A stretch of 64,000 nucleotides of DNA, taken from the NCBI GenBank assembly GCA_019671005.1, contig CM033714.1:59443741-59507740 (forward strand), given 5' to 3'. The first letter of the stretch is position 1, and every line of letters begins with the position of its first letter. Below the pieces are notes generated by a model. The model was not told where the DNA came from. It worked only from the letters and a program-made list of their open reading frames with translations, and ran no database searches. Position numbers and translations under genes: made by a program. Below, piece after piece: positions 44,350-55,856 of this stretch. Origin of the DNA: Hibiscus mutabilis (lineage: Eukaryota; Streptophyta; Magnoliopsida; Malvales; Malvaceae).

Positions 44350-44515
44350 CTTCCTTTTGTATCTAAGATTGTGATAGCACCGTGTGTAAATGCTTCCACA
44401 ATTTCAAAAGAATCAGACCATCGCGATCTCAAGTTTTCTAGATGTATTTCTAATCTAGAGTTGAATAACAAAACCGATTTTCCCTAGAATGTGTTCACAG
44501 CACGATAACTGGCAT
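44350..44515 (-). pseudogene. Integrase C-terminal part of J, inner piece
   Basis: The minus strand encodes LFNSRLEIHLENLRSRWSDS, FEIVEAFTHGAITI and LDTKGR, the Athila post-catalytic block. Element I interrupts it right after. Upstream the integrase core and RNase H are missing; about 44,480-44,520 is a deletion junction to RT. Confidence 0.85.
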
Positions 44516-45621
44516 CACTCATGTGTTCAAACAGTTGCTCCCAGTTGGATGCATCATCAAACATTGCGTCCACAAGTTGTGTTTTAATTTTCTTGATTGC
44601 ATCAGACATGCACCATTAAAAAATTTCTTTGTCTTGCTCCAACGATAGGCATAGAGGTATGGTAATCTTTGAGAAATCTCGAATGAATATCCTATAGAAC
44701 CCAACGTGGCTTATGAAACTACGGGTACCTTCCACATTTGTTTGTGGCGATAGTTTTTCACTAACATCCACTTTGGTTCTATCAACTTCAATTCCAACTT
44801 TTGACATTATATAGCTTAGCACAATCACTGTAATGCCTTCTCTAGATTGTCAAAACAATTGTCAAATTTATTCCCATACACTGAAAAATCATCCATACAG
44901 ATTTCAAAGGAATTATAAATCATATCTGAAAATATTGCCAATATGCATCTTTGAAATGTGGATTGAGCATTGCAAAGATCGAATGGCATACGGCAGAAAG
45001 AAAATGTCCCAAATGGGAATGTGAAAATAGTCTTCTCTTGGTCTTCAATGGCAATAGCAATTTGATTGTAGCCAGAATATCCATCTAAAAGCAATAATAC
45101 TCCTTGTCCGCGAGTCAATCTAACATCTGATCAATGAAAGGAAGAGGAAAATGATCCTTCCTTGTGGCTACATTGAGGTGCATGCAGTCCATAAAAATAC
45201 GCCAACTATTAGGGATGCGAGTTTGAATCAGCTCATTAGCATCATTATGAACAAAAATAATGCCACTTTTCTTATGAGCGCAATGAACTGGACTCACCCA
45301 TGCACTAACAAAAATTGCATAGATAATTCCCGTGTCCAACCATTTAAGGATTTCTTTCTTTACCACTTCCTTCATCTTTTCATTCAATTATCTCTACGGC
45401 TTAATGTATTGTTTGTTCTCATCATCTAGCTTAATTTTGTGTATACAAAATGATAGATTAATGCCCTTGATATCAACAATTGTCCGCACAATAGCACGTT
45501 TGTGTCGCTTCAAAATATCTAGCAACTTAGCTTCTTGTATTGCGTCCAGAGTTATAGAGACAATGACTAAGAGTGTTTTTGTATCTTTGAGGAATACATA
45601 TTTGAGATTGGTTGTAGGCAA
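44516..45621 (-). pseudogene. Element J reverse transcriptase
   Basis: Pieces in several frames: LKRHKRAIVRTIVDIKGINL, KEVVKKEILKWLDTGIIYAI, VSPVHCAHKKSG, NSWRIFMDCMHLNVATRKDH, FPLPFIDQMLD; then LLLDGYSGYNQIAIAIED, GTFSFCRMPFDLCNAQSTFQ, the active site CMDDFSVYG (xMDD form), and IMSKVGIEVDRTKVDVSEKL with FISHVGFYRIFIRDFSK. Stops and shifts near 45,116, 44,826 and 44,700. RNase H is lost. Confidence 0.87.
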
Positions 45622-46400
45622 TGGCTTGAGTTCCAGGGTAGGACCTTCTTCTATAGATGGTTTAAAAGTAGGAATTGACTAGTGAGCAAGATCGAAGGAT
45701 TCAACTTGCCATTTATGATGTAATATAGTAGTGAAAACTTCTACAATATGGTCACAATTAGGGAGATCATCTTCTACTATTACAACCTTAGTATCTTCCG
45801 CAACAAGAATACCATGATAATGGAGGTCTTCTTGAATAATATGATCAAGAATGTCAATATGATGACATTCTTCAGACTTTCTTCCCATAGCAATATTAAA
45901 CATTCCGAATGTGATTTTGTCATCTTCAACCCTCATTGTAAGCTCTCTTTTTGATACATCAATGATTGTTTTCCCTATAGCTAAGAATGGGCGACCAAGA
46001 ATAATAGGTACATCTTTGTTATCCTTACAATTAAGAAGAATGAAATTAGTTGGAAAACAAACTTGTCTACACGAACATGCACATCCTTGATTTGACCATC
46101 TAGATGAGTCAAAGATCTATCAGCCAACTATAATGTGTCTATAGTGGGATTCATATCTCCAATGCCCAGATTTTGAAAAGTAGATAATGACATTAAATTT
46201 ATACTAGTCCCTAAATCACAAAGAGCTTTACTAAAGTAGATATCAACGCACTACACTCCTTAGTGAGCGTAATGGTTTCCATTGCATTGTGGTTCTTCTT
46301 CTTTGATAAGATATCCTTCATGAACTTTGCGTAGCTTAAAATCTATGTAAGAGCATCAATTAAAGGAATTTGAACTATAAGTTGTTCAAAGTATCACGAA
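45622..46400 (-). pseudogene. Element J protease region
   Basis: Minus-strand frames read ALCDLGTSINLMSLSTFQNL (active site D-L-G), GIGDMNPTIDTL, LADRSLTHLDGQIKDVHVRV, VPIILGRPFLAIGKTIIDVS and TMRVEDDKITFGMFNI. Frame breaks occur around 46,060 and 46,240. The C-terminal linker (45,679-45,936) is partly open. Confidence 0.82.
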
Positions 46401-47518
46401 AGAATTGAAATTGAATGTCTGACTCTATATTCTTAAATCGTCAAGGAAAAGGTGGAGATGGATTATTTGAGTGCTACACTGACATTGGGCTTTGTGGCGA
46501 CAACTGTGGTTGTACAACAGGTGAAACTAGAGTAATAGTAGGAGGTATATTACTCGACTTGCCATCATTCTCTCCATCCTTTATTGTATAATTAGGTACA
46601 GATGACTCTCATCGTTCTTGAGTAGACATGGGTACTTGCTGCGTCGAGTCAATAGTATGTTTTCCATTGCGTAGAGTAACAGACTTGCAATGCTCTTTAC
46701 CCTTGTTCACCAGACTCTTCGTGTTGCTAGTAAAGCACCTGGTTGTCTAGAATCCATATCAATAGCTAACTATCATAATTGAGCTTCTAAAGTGTGTATT
46801 GATGAAGAATAACCTTGCACTATCGCTTCAGTGCAAGACAAGTGATCACAAATTATTTCTTCAAGAAGGGCAAATGGATCAGATACACTTGATGGGGAAT
46901 AGTAACTCATTTAAAATGGAGCCTGAGATGGTGCACCATATTGCGATTGCATACCAAGCTGTGATTGTTGAGACTATGATGCAAGATGTTGTTGTTGCAT
47001 TCGACGTGAACTGTTGCTACAAGTAACCAAAATTTCCTTGGCACACACTAGAATTGCCTTGAAAAGAGTCATTCCCAGAGCGAAAGGCTCTTTGGTTCTG
47101 TGTAGGATTAGAGTTACTCTATGGCTATCGATTAGTAGCGTTGTTAAATGTACCTAAGTTGTTGTCTCGTATGTTGCTAACATAACTCGTATTTTCTGCA
47201 TACTGTAGACAATCCTTAAAACTATGGTTTCCTCAACAATCTCATAGGAAAATACATGGGTGGTTGTTTGTTGAGCTAACCGGATATGAGAAACTTTACA
47301 TGTTCCCTCAATATTCTTGATTTTGTTCTCTAAAGTAGAAATATGAGCCTTTAAAGAAGACAAATCGTCAAGCTCAAACACTCTCGGTGCAGCTTTGCAT
47401 GATGTAGCCCTTGAGATAGGATATTGCGAATCATTTTGGACAAATTGCTCCAATACACCAACAACGACATTGTAAGTGCAATCAAGTAAGGGACCATTAG
47501 ATGACCCATCGACAAGAT
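46401..47518 (-). pseudogene. Element J gag, C-terminal part
   Basis: Gag frames include VDGSSNGPLLDCTYNVVVGV, LEQFVQNDSQYPISR, APRVFELDDLSSLKAHISTL, ENKIKNI; after that a poorly preserved Gln/Asn-rich linker (46,600-47,150). The N-terminal half lies beyond repeat H, outside the recognisable window. Confidence 0.7.
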
Positions 47519-48687
47519 GCGTAACACCCCGAACACCGGTCTAGTTAGAATTGGATTTTGGCAATTAGAAACCCTACACCGAAAAGGTCCAAATAATGCA
47601 TTGACTTTGATTGTATGGTTAATTATATTGCTATTGGACTCTAGTTGAGCCAATTTAATGATTAAGGACCTTATTGAATACATTGAAAGTAATTTAGTGG
47701 CTAAATTGTGAGAATTGAAACTTTGGGGGACATATGTGCGAAACTCTAAAAGATGAGGGACCATCCTTGTAATTTCCCCATTTTGAGGGTGAGTCACCTA
47801 CTTGCTTTATTTCCATTCATGTGAACCGGTCATCCCTTATCATAAAAGATGAGAAAAGTTTATCATAAAAGATGACAAAAGTTAATGTGGATAATTATTG
47901 TCTTACAAAATACAAGAGAAAAAAGGGATAAAATTGTCAAGTATAGCTTACCCACCCTTGAGGGAAACCTTAACCGATTACTTCTCTACAGCTTAATGAG
48001 TACTCCGTTTTATCTAGGGCCCTACATAGCTTTCACCGAGACTTTATTCTCTTTTTATGTTTATCCCTTGCTCTAGATCAAGCACACACTTCTATTGTTA
48101 TCTTCTTCATCTTGTAAGCTAGCACCACCATTGAAGCTTGACTTAAAGCTTGATATTCTTTCAATTTCTTGATTCTATCGAATAGCTATCGATCGGGTAA
48201 GAAATAACCCTCTATTAGCTTTCCGATTCCATAGCTAAACCATGCCTAATCTCATGTTCAAGAATTCCAAATTCTATAGGTTTTTGTATGGAAATTTCCT
48301 AGCCTAGTTCTTATTGTTTTCAGAGCTAAGCTGTGCTGCGGAATTGGTTATTGTAATTGAAATTTATTTTAATCCTTATTCCTCCATGTTTGTTAGCTCA
48401 AGAGAAACTTGGGGAGGGATCGACAAATCCACCATAACCAACCAATCGAAATAATAATGGAATTACTATCCGGGAGCCTTTAAAGTCTCAAAAAAATCTC
48501 AGTGAGTGTAGTCGGAGTCTTGGGAATAGGCTAGGTGCTTTTCCTGAGTTTATCGATATCGATTTTTGCATAGTTAACATTTTGCCTAAGGATATCACAT
48601 CGATTCTAATAGGAGACTATATTGGTAAGCATTGGTAAGTTGTTGCATCGAATCATTTTTCATAGAAACATTGCTATTGTCATCGGT
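47519..48687. mobile_element. Repeat H, LTR-like, cut by element C
   Basis: It starts TGCGTAACACCCCG, close to the TGTAACACCC terminus of K and F, inside gag of J, and runs until the LTR of C. No coding frame. Its right part is not visible because C and D follow. It lacks the GTATCGATAC array. Confidence 0.45.
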
Positions 48688-51140
48688 TGTCGCAACCCTT
48701 TTCGGGGCTCTATGTTTTACAAAAAAACAACAATAAAGTCACCACCAATCTTTTTTAAAGGTGTGATTGGATCACCAAAAACAAGTTATTTTAATAAAAC
48801 ATTTTATTTTATTAAATAAGATTTTGATTTGTGAAAACAAAAACAGGTTCGGAGTCGGTTACGCTTAGGGAAGGATTAGCCCCCCTACAACGGTCAAAAT
48901 TTGGTACCTAGCCGATTACAAAACATTTTAATGTCAGAGTTTTCAATTTCATATAAAATTCAACTCATCCATTTATGAATATGATTCCATTTTAACGACC
49001 CCATCATCTAGAAAGTGAACTGCAATCACCGCCAACATTTCTGGCGCTAACATGTCATTTCCTTTCGATGAGACACTGCATTAATTAAGTTTCGTTTTTT
49101 TAATCAGACACACAAAGAAATAATTAGTGTGTTAAAGCTTTTATTTATTCTAAGTTAGTGATTATTAACCTAAAGAATAATCTATATGAATTTTAATTAG
49201 TAGGGTTAAAATATGATTAAGTATGTTTTATTAACTTGAGTGAGTATAATTTTATTTTTGTTTTTACAAAGTTCTAACTAAGATATTTAAGTACCTAATC
49301 TTATGGTCTTTATTTAACCTAATAATTAAAACACTAATACCTTAGTATTTTAGGAAAGAATCAAATTAATAAAATATATGGAAATTAGAGTTAAACAGTT
49401 ATATTTACAAAAATCAAATAACTGCAAAATCTTAAACAAATTAGTAAAAAGGATGAAATAAAGAATCTTTTTTACTTAAGGAATATGTGTCATTCCCTAA
49501 TGTGGGTCAACAAAATATGTGAGTCGAGTTTCCTTTTTTAAAAATATATACAAACAAAGATTTAATTTTAGAAGGTTAAAAAATAAAAAAAGGAAAAAAG
49601 ATTAAATAATACGAAAATTTGAAAAAAAATAGTAACCAAATTGAAAAGAAGATTGAAACCCAGACCAAATCTAGAAGAAAACAATGGTTAAATTAAGAAA
49701 TTTGAAAACTTAATGGTCGGTGGAGAGAAGATAAATGAAAGGGGGATTTAATGAATATAAATATCCCAATTTGTTTTTAAATACCATGGGTATAAAACTC
49801 ATCTTTAAAAAACACTCTTTAAAATTTTCTTCAAAAAAACCCGGATCAAACACCCCACTTTTATTTTTCTCAAGTGTTCTTGATATTCTTTATGAATTGA
49901 AGAACACCGGGAACAAACCTTTTTGAAATCCCAACTTGAATCTACTTTTTTTAAAAAAACTCCCAAAAATTGAAAAATTGTTATCTCGTTTTAAAAAAAT
50001 CCAAAATCTCCCCTCCCACTTGCAATCTTTAAAATTCGATCACCCTTGGTTTTGAAATCCGGTGATAGCAACTCAAGGCTCAAACAAAGTGAACATTCAT
50101 CCCTTTTTCATTCATATATTCGAAACAAATAAATAAAAAAGAAAAATTAAATAAGAACTAAAAAATACCACAAAGAGAATGCCTCAAGCCTTGTATTTCC
50201 AACGAATTGATACAATTTTTCAGCGCACAATTTAGAGCTTTTTCACAGCTTTTTCCTAGTAAATTCGTATGAAAATTCTATGTGCTTTTACAAAGGGGTT
50301 CAACCTTTTTTGGGTGATTCTTCCCCTTTTCCATTTAATGCAGATTCAGATTTGATTTTGAAACTGATTTGATTCGAATTTTTATCAGAATTTAGGCTGA
50401 TTCTTTCCCTTTTCCACTCAATGCAGATTCAGATTTGATTTGGAGATGATTCGATTTGAATTGGTTCGAATCTGAGCTGATTCTTTCCCCTTTACATGTC
50501 ATATTCAAATCAAAACCCTAACCCTTTCTCTTTTGCTTGCTACAGGTTTGGTCAGAGGGGAACGACAGCGACATGGCTGTAGATGGTCCAGTGGTGGCGA
50601 GGCATTGTTGTAGAATGATGCTGGGGAGTGTCCGCTGTCGAGACATCATTCGTGAGAGCCGAACGGCCTGAGAGCTTCGCGTGCGTGGGGAAGGCGACGA
50701 CGGTATGAGATGAAGCTAGACGGTCACTGGAGCTTCTCGTCAGTCCTGGGACGGCCAAATACCGCGGCTGCCAGTGCACGGGGGTGAGCTGGTCGAGTCT
50801 GGACGAGGGATAAGGAATCGGGAGCGTGGGCACGTGCCAGGCGTGTCGCGGCGTGAGTGAGAGGTTACCCTTCACTTCATCTGGTCTATTCTTGACTGTT
50901 AGATCCTAACCCTAGATGTAAACGCTGAGATTAAAGCCTAAACATGGGATAAAAAATGGGGTTAGTTAGGGTTTATTCTTGGGCCAAATTGGGCCAACAA
51001 TGTACATAGGTTTTTATTTAATAAAAATGGACCCTATTTATTATTTTTTTAGGTTTTATATTTAATAAGGCCAAATTATATTTATATATACAATATAAAT
51101 AAATAAATAAATAAATAAATATGGTAAAAATTTAGTGACA
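48688..51140 (-). mobile_element. 3' LTR of Tat element C
   Basis: The 2,453-bp LTR runs TGTCGCAACCC..TTTAGTGACA, the same subfamily as LTR E (TGTCGCAACCC, CACCACCAATC, TGTGATTGGATCAC). Bases TCGGT (48,683-48,687) should be its left target copy; the right copy is outside the window. Hairpin TGTTCTT..GAAGAACA at 49,875-49,906. GC-rich part 50,560-50,870 on the left of the minus-strand start is non-coding. A short CCCTAACCC at 50,515 is not a telomere array. Confidence 0.75.
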
Positions 51141-52750
51141 ATAGCTGCTCCTCTTTGCTTATTCTTCTGAAATAAGGATAGAGCAAAGAACGAAGGCACT
51201 AATTTTCGCCAATCACCAATTTGCTTGACGGTTCCATTCTCCTTATGCACGAACAGAGAGGCATGTTCCATTCCCCTCACACTTGAACGGATAAGCGAGT
51301 TCCATTCTCCTTACGCCTGAACAGATAAACGGGTTCCTTTCTCTTTATGCCTGAACAGATAAGCAGGTTCTATTCTCCTTACGCCTGAACGGATAGGCGG
51401 ATTCCATTCTCCTTACGCTTGAACAGATAAGCGCGTTATTCTTTTGGTTGGGAAAGCTGTTGTATACCTGTGATAATCCCATGATTAATACAATTATGAT
51501 GATCATGTACCTAAGGATGTCTAAAACATGAATGCATGTCAGTTTAATATGGTTTCTTTTTATTTTGCTCATTTAGCCCAGATAAGAGACCATCTCCACT
51601 GTCTCTGCTTTGACATTCTTATTCTTTTATTTCATATAGAACATCTGGTCCCCACACATCAATGTCTCACATTTCTACCAATCTCACTATCATTGTAGTT
51701 GATACAACGGTATTGAGTGAAAGGCTTCTCATTCCTAATTTTGAAAGCTTTAGCTTTTCTGAATACACTTACACCCCTTTTAAGGCTTCTTGTGAGTTTT
51801 TGAATTATTCATCGGGAGTCTCCATCTTGGACATTTTCAAATGATATCAACGCTTTAAACTTCTTCATTACGCCTATTGTCACCGGGGAATCTTAAGTTG
51901 ACATGAATTGCCCTAGTAGCTATGGCACACATATTTATCGAGCAAAATCTCTTGTCTATGGTTGGAAACTTGACAACATACTACGTCAGAGTACCTCTAC
52001 TTTTTAGATCATTCTTAGGGTAATGCACAAAAATCTTTTGCATATTTTAGCGATGTTAACCAAATGGCTCTTATCCCAATATAAGATGTTTGTACAAAGG
52101 GAGGAAAATGCAAGCAAGGAAATTCATAAAAAAAGAAACTTCATTAATATTGTGGAAAACATGTAAGAAGGATAGAAAGTGAAAGAGTTATAAAAACAAG
52201 TATCCAGATATCAAGGGCCAAAACTTCCCAAGTCGAGACGCTAGAAGCGATTCTGAATACTACCTTTGTCGAGAAGATTCCGTCTACCACCATGGTGTCT
52301 GAAGATATAAAATTCCTTCCAAATGCCAAGTTTCTGAGGGAGTTACTTGTTATTTGCCTCACTACAAAACTTTCGAGCCGCCCTTTTAGGGTTTTCAACT
52401 CGAATCCACCTTTGGTTTCAAGACACCCTTTGCGGGTTTTCATCATGAACCCCCTTTTTCTTTACATTTCCTTTTTTCCTTTGTTCTTTTTTTTCCTTTT
52501 TTTCTTTTTCATTATTCTCTTTTCGAAGTGCCCTTTTTGGATTTTGCTTTTTCCCCTTTCATGCATAGTATTTCTTGACTGAATCTGAATTCACAAGGTT
52601 CTTGAGTTCTTCCCCATCCATTTCAGCTAAGATCAATGCTCCTCTGGAGAAAGCCTTTTTTACGATGTAAGGCCCCTCCCAGTTAGGTGCCCATTTTCCT
52701 CGGGAATCTCTATGGATTGACAACATTTTCCTTAGGAAGAGATCCCCCTC
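51141..52750 (-). other. 3' UTR of C with polypurine tract
   Basis: Next to the LTR the minus strand reads AGCAAAGAGGAGCAGCTAT, the polypurine tract, inside a stem CTTTGCT..AGCAAAG (51,147-51,190). Tandem 34-bp repeats follow. From 52,140 to 52,560 decayed sequence and a C/T-rich tract; near 52,590-52,750 the integrase C-terminus (minus: PNWEGPYIVKKAF, SRGALILAEMDGEELKN) is readable. Confidence 0.65.
51231..51434 (-). repeat. Six 34-bp tandem repeats in the 3' UTR of C
   Basis: Units start at 51,231, 51,265, 51,299, 51,333, 51,367 and 51,401. The consensus contains TTCCATTCTCCTTACGCC and TGAACAGATAAGCGG. The word GAAC recurs every 34 bases at 51,251, 51,285, 51,319, 51,353, 51,387 and 51,421 without exception. 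Confidence 0.9.
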
Positions 52751-53321
52751 TCAGAATTCTCTCAGATGAACTTTCCAGTCATGAGCCTGTATCATTCTCT
52801 TTTGATACATTTGATCATGGCAGATAGCTTTCAGTCTCTTTTCATCAATAAGGTTTAGCTGGTCGTATCTTGCTTGGAACCATTTTGCTTCTTCTAATTT
52901 TGCTTCCATTAAAACATAGAGAGATAAAATTTCAACCTTAATTGGTAGCACAACCTCCATCCCATACACCAGTAAAAATGGCGTTACCCTAGTGGAAGTT
53001 TGTACTGCAGTTCTATAAGCATATAACGCAAATGGAAACTTCTCATGCAAATCTTTGTAAGTGTCGACCATCTTTGCAACTATTTTCTTGATATTCTTAA
53101 CTGCCCCATTATCTTTGGACGATAGGTTACTGAGTTGTGATGCTTGATCTTGAACTGTTCAAAAACCCCGATTATCATTTTGTTATTTAGATTGGAAGCA
53201 TTGTCAGTGATGATTCTTTTAGGTAGGCCGTAATGACAAATGATCTCTTTCTTTAAGAATTTAGAGACCGTCGACCTAGTAACATTTGTATATAAAACCG
53301 CTTTCACCCACTTGGTGAAAT
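52590..53321 (-). pseudogene. Element C integrase (Tat), N-terminus deleted
   Basis: Minus frames: FTKWVKAVLYTNVTRSTVSK, FLKKEIICHYGLPKRIITDN (second catalytic D), ASNLNNKMIIGVFEQFK, then after a shift KDLHEKFPFALYAYRTAVQT, TPFLLVYGMEVVLPIKVEI, ARYDQLNLIDEKRLKAICHD, QMYQKRMIQAHDWKVHLREF, GPYIVKKAFSRGAL. It keeps the C-terminal part that integrase B has lost. The zinc domain and first catalytic D are gone: the left neighbour is RT sequence at a deletion junction near 53,321. Confidence 0.87.
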
Positions 53322-53580
53322 ACCTCTATCTCCTTATGCACCATGTCATGAAATAAGGTTATCATGGCCCGTTGGTAAGTTGCCCCTGCATTCCTTAGAC
53401 CAAAAGGCATCACCTTATAGTAGAAGGTTCCCCATAATGTCACAAATGTAGTTTTATCCATGTGTTCTGGGCACATTTTGATCTGGTTATACCTTGAGAA
53501 ACCATCCATAAAGGAGAAGAGCTAATGACATGTTGTGTTTTCTACCAGGGTATCAATGTGTGGTAACGGGAAATTGTCTT
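53322..53580 (-). pseudogene. Element C RT fragment
   Basis: MDGFSRYNQIKMCPEHMDKT, LWGTFYYKVMPFGLRN, AGATYQRAMITLFHDM and HKEIEV are RT; the next residues should be the YVDD active site but the sequence switches to integrase. On the other side RT continues upstream (minus DNFPLPHIDTL) until the LTR of D at 53,581. Confidence 0.87.
53576..53580. other. Left target copy of element D
   Basis: GTCTT directly before the LTR of D, inside RT of C. The right copy would be beyond 64,000. Confidence 0.5.
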
Positions 53581-54995
53581 TGTAGCGATGTCCCCTATCG
53601 CTAAAAAACTGAATTTCGAAGTGTTGTTGGTCTTTTGGGTATTAAAATATTTATTTCGTAGGGGTTTTGAAAAAAGCGTTTTATTAGAAATTGGAGTCGC
53701 CATCGGCCACTTAGGTAGGCCGCACACCATAAAACCAGAGATTCAAAAAACTTTGAGTTCTAGAGTCGGTTACGGATGGGGAATGATTAGCACCCCCACA
53801 CCGCCCAAAATTGGTACTTTAATAATTACCGCTTTATTAATATTAGACTTTCTAGATTAAAGTGACGATTAATTTAAAATTTGGTTATAAGTGCGGGTAA
53901 ATTTTAAAGGCCCTGTTATCTGAGAGTAAACGCCCAACTACTATCACTACGCCTGATACTGGCCCCGTTTATGCTCGGATAAAAAGGACGCCGCATTGAC
54001 ATTATATATTTCGATATGCAAACTTAGTGAGCAAAATATAAAATATGGCAAATAATTTAAATACAATACAAATAAATAATAACATAATATAATACTAATA
54101 AAATGCTAATCTAAAACATACATACATAAATATTAATTTAACTCATAAATAAAAACAAATTTAACATAAATAAAATGCTAACATTCATAAATATTAATCT
54201 AAAACACAAAAATAAAAAAACTAATATAACATAAATAAAATACTAATCTAAAACATTCATAATTATTAATCTAACACATAAATAAAAAACTAATCTAACA
54301 TGAATAAAACATTAATTTAAAACACAAATAAATATTAATCTAATACATAAATAAAAACGAATCTAACATAAATAAAATATTAAAATAAAAAATAAATTTA
54401 AAACATAATAAATACTAATCTAAAACATAAATAAACATACAACAAAATAAAAAAGAGTACAATTTTAAATTAACTACTACTTCGTTAAATCATAAAAATT
54501 ACAACACAAATAAAAAGAAAAGAAAATATACCTAACTATGAGCTCGAATAGCGAACCCCGACTGAACCCTACCCGGATCTACCACGACCTCTCCAAAATT
54601 ATTAACTAGATCAGACCTAAAATAAGACCCCGATCGAATGTTGTATCGAACCAACTGGGGCCGAGGGCACTGCCCCCAACCCCTGGCCAGCCTTGCTGCC
54701 GGCCTAGCTCCCAATTGGGGAGCCGATTCAATTGCCAATTTATGGCAAATTTGGCCTGATTCATGGCTGCCCCCATGCCTTGTATTTATAGGCAAGGGGT
54801 GGGTGAAATGGGGTGACGTGGAGAACCCTGCTCCACGCAATTTCTCTTTTTTTTTTAATTAATAATAATAATAATATATATTTTACCTTTTTATATTTTA
54901 TTTTTATTATTATTTTTCATTAATTTTATATTAATAATACTACCATTAAAATAATACTAATAACACTAAAACCCGGTCAAAAATGAGTGATTACA
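53581..54995 (-). mobile_element. 3' LTR of Tat element D
   Basis: The 1,415-bp LTR runs TGTAGCGATG..GAGTGATTACA, of the B subfamily. 54,040-54,450 consists of AT-rich near-tandem words (ACATAAATAAAA, CTAATCTAA) with roughly 30-40 bp period. The minus strand has a clear TATA box, CCTATAAATACAAGG (about 54,778-54,792). No gene is supported inside. Confidence 0.8.
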
Positions 54996-55055
54996 GTTGC
55001 CCCTCTTTGCTTGTTCTTGTGAAACGAGGACAAAGCAAAGATCAAAAGCACTCAT
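54996..55055 (-). promoter_or_regulatory. Polypurine tract and hairpin of D
   Basis: The minus strand reads AAGCAAAGAGGGGCAACTG up to the LTR. Its AAGCAAAG pairs with CTTTGCTT about 25 bases upstream (stem 55,005-55,042). The same stem occurs in C. Confidence 0.7.
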
Positions 55056-55120
55056 TTTTGACCTACTTTCTTGTCTTTGGCTTTAGAATCCCGTGTTCTT
55101 CTGGAACTATAGGTCCTCCC

Positions 55121-55676
55121 TATATAGAACCTTTCATTCTGAAGTCTTGAGTTACGAGTCCCTCCTATATAGAACTTTTCACTCTGAGACGGTAAAGCTT
55201 GGAGTCCTTCCTATATAGAACTCTTCACCTTCAACGCTGGTTTCTCCTATATAAAACCTTTTGCGCCACTGATGGATTCTTCCGACTGGGAGTTCCTCCT
55301 GTATAGAACTGCTAGTCTTCAAACCCTGGAGCCGTCAGTCCTTCCTATATAGAACTTTTAGCTTCTAAAATCTTGGAGCTATAGGTTCTTCCTATATAGA
55401 ACCTTTCACTCTAAGACAGTAAAGCTCGGAGCCCTTCCTATATAGGACTCTTCGCCTTCAATACAACGGGTTTTCCCTATATAAAACATTATGTGTCATG
55501 GGTGAATTCCTTCGGCTGGGAGTTCTTCCTATATAGAATTGCTAGTCTTCACCCTGGAGCTGCAAGCCCTTCCTATATAAAACTTTCAGCTCCTGAAGCC
55601 TCGGAGCGGCGGATTCTTCATACATAGAACTTCTCACTACGGGAGCTTAAAAATATAGGTCATTCCTATATAGAAC
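55121..55676 (-). repeat. Thirteen CCTATATAGAAC modules in a five-module higher-order repeat
   Basis: TATATAG or its variant starts at 55,121, 55,166, 55,212, 55,248, 55,300, 55,346, 55,393, 55,439, 55,478, 55,530, 55,574, 55,621 and 55,667. Spacings 46, 36, 52, 46, 47 from 55,166 are followed by 46, 39, 52, 44, 47, so five distinct modules repeat with a period of 227-228 bp. Flanking words (GACGGTAAAGC/GACAGTAAAGC, CTTCAACG/CTTCAATAC, GGGAGTTC, GCTAGTCTTC) also recur in order. Confidence 0.88.
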
Positions 55677-55679
55677 CTT

Positions 55680-55800
55680 TATCTTCGAAATTTTCTTTTC
55701 TTTTTTTTCTCTTTTTCCTTTTTCTTTTTCCTCCTTTTTCTGCTCTCTTCTTTTCTCTTTTCCTTCCTTTTTTCTTCTATTCTTTTTTCAATCTCATTTT
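55680..55800. repeat. C/T-rich tract
   Basis: Nearly pure T with C runs (TTTTCTTTTTTC-like). Similar tracts at 56,700-56,870, 58,255-58,310 and 58,655-58,785. Polypyrimidine on the plus strand, polypurine on the sense strand of D. Confidence 0.8.
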
Positions 55801-55856
55801 TTTAACAAGGCTGTTGATATTTTTGGACTTACGCTACTTAAGATTGCTGCATCATG

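Larger units (their letters stand above)
35179..47520 (-). mobile_element. Element J, Athila retrotransposon (minus)
   Basis: Left to right: 3' LTR, polypurine tract, 3' UTR with an internal polypurine-like tract, integrase C-terminus, [element I inserted], more integrase, RT, protease and gag, cut by repeat H at about 47,519. RNase H and the integrase core are missing by deletion between 44,470 and 44,520. All frames carry stops. It hosts I and H and is therefore older than both. Confidence 0.82.

Noticed and set aside
14620..49760. TATA-like motifs on the plus (antisense) strand of Tat LTRs E, B and C
   Set aside because: They occur in AT-rich DNA, are at different positions, and D has its best TATA on the sense strand; not enough for an antisense promoter claim.
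50512..50525. CCCTAACCC telomere-like motif
   Set aside because: Only one to two units inside an LTR; no array.
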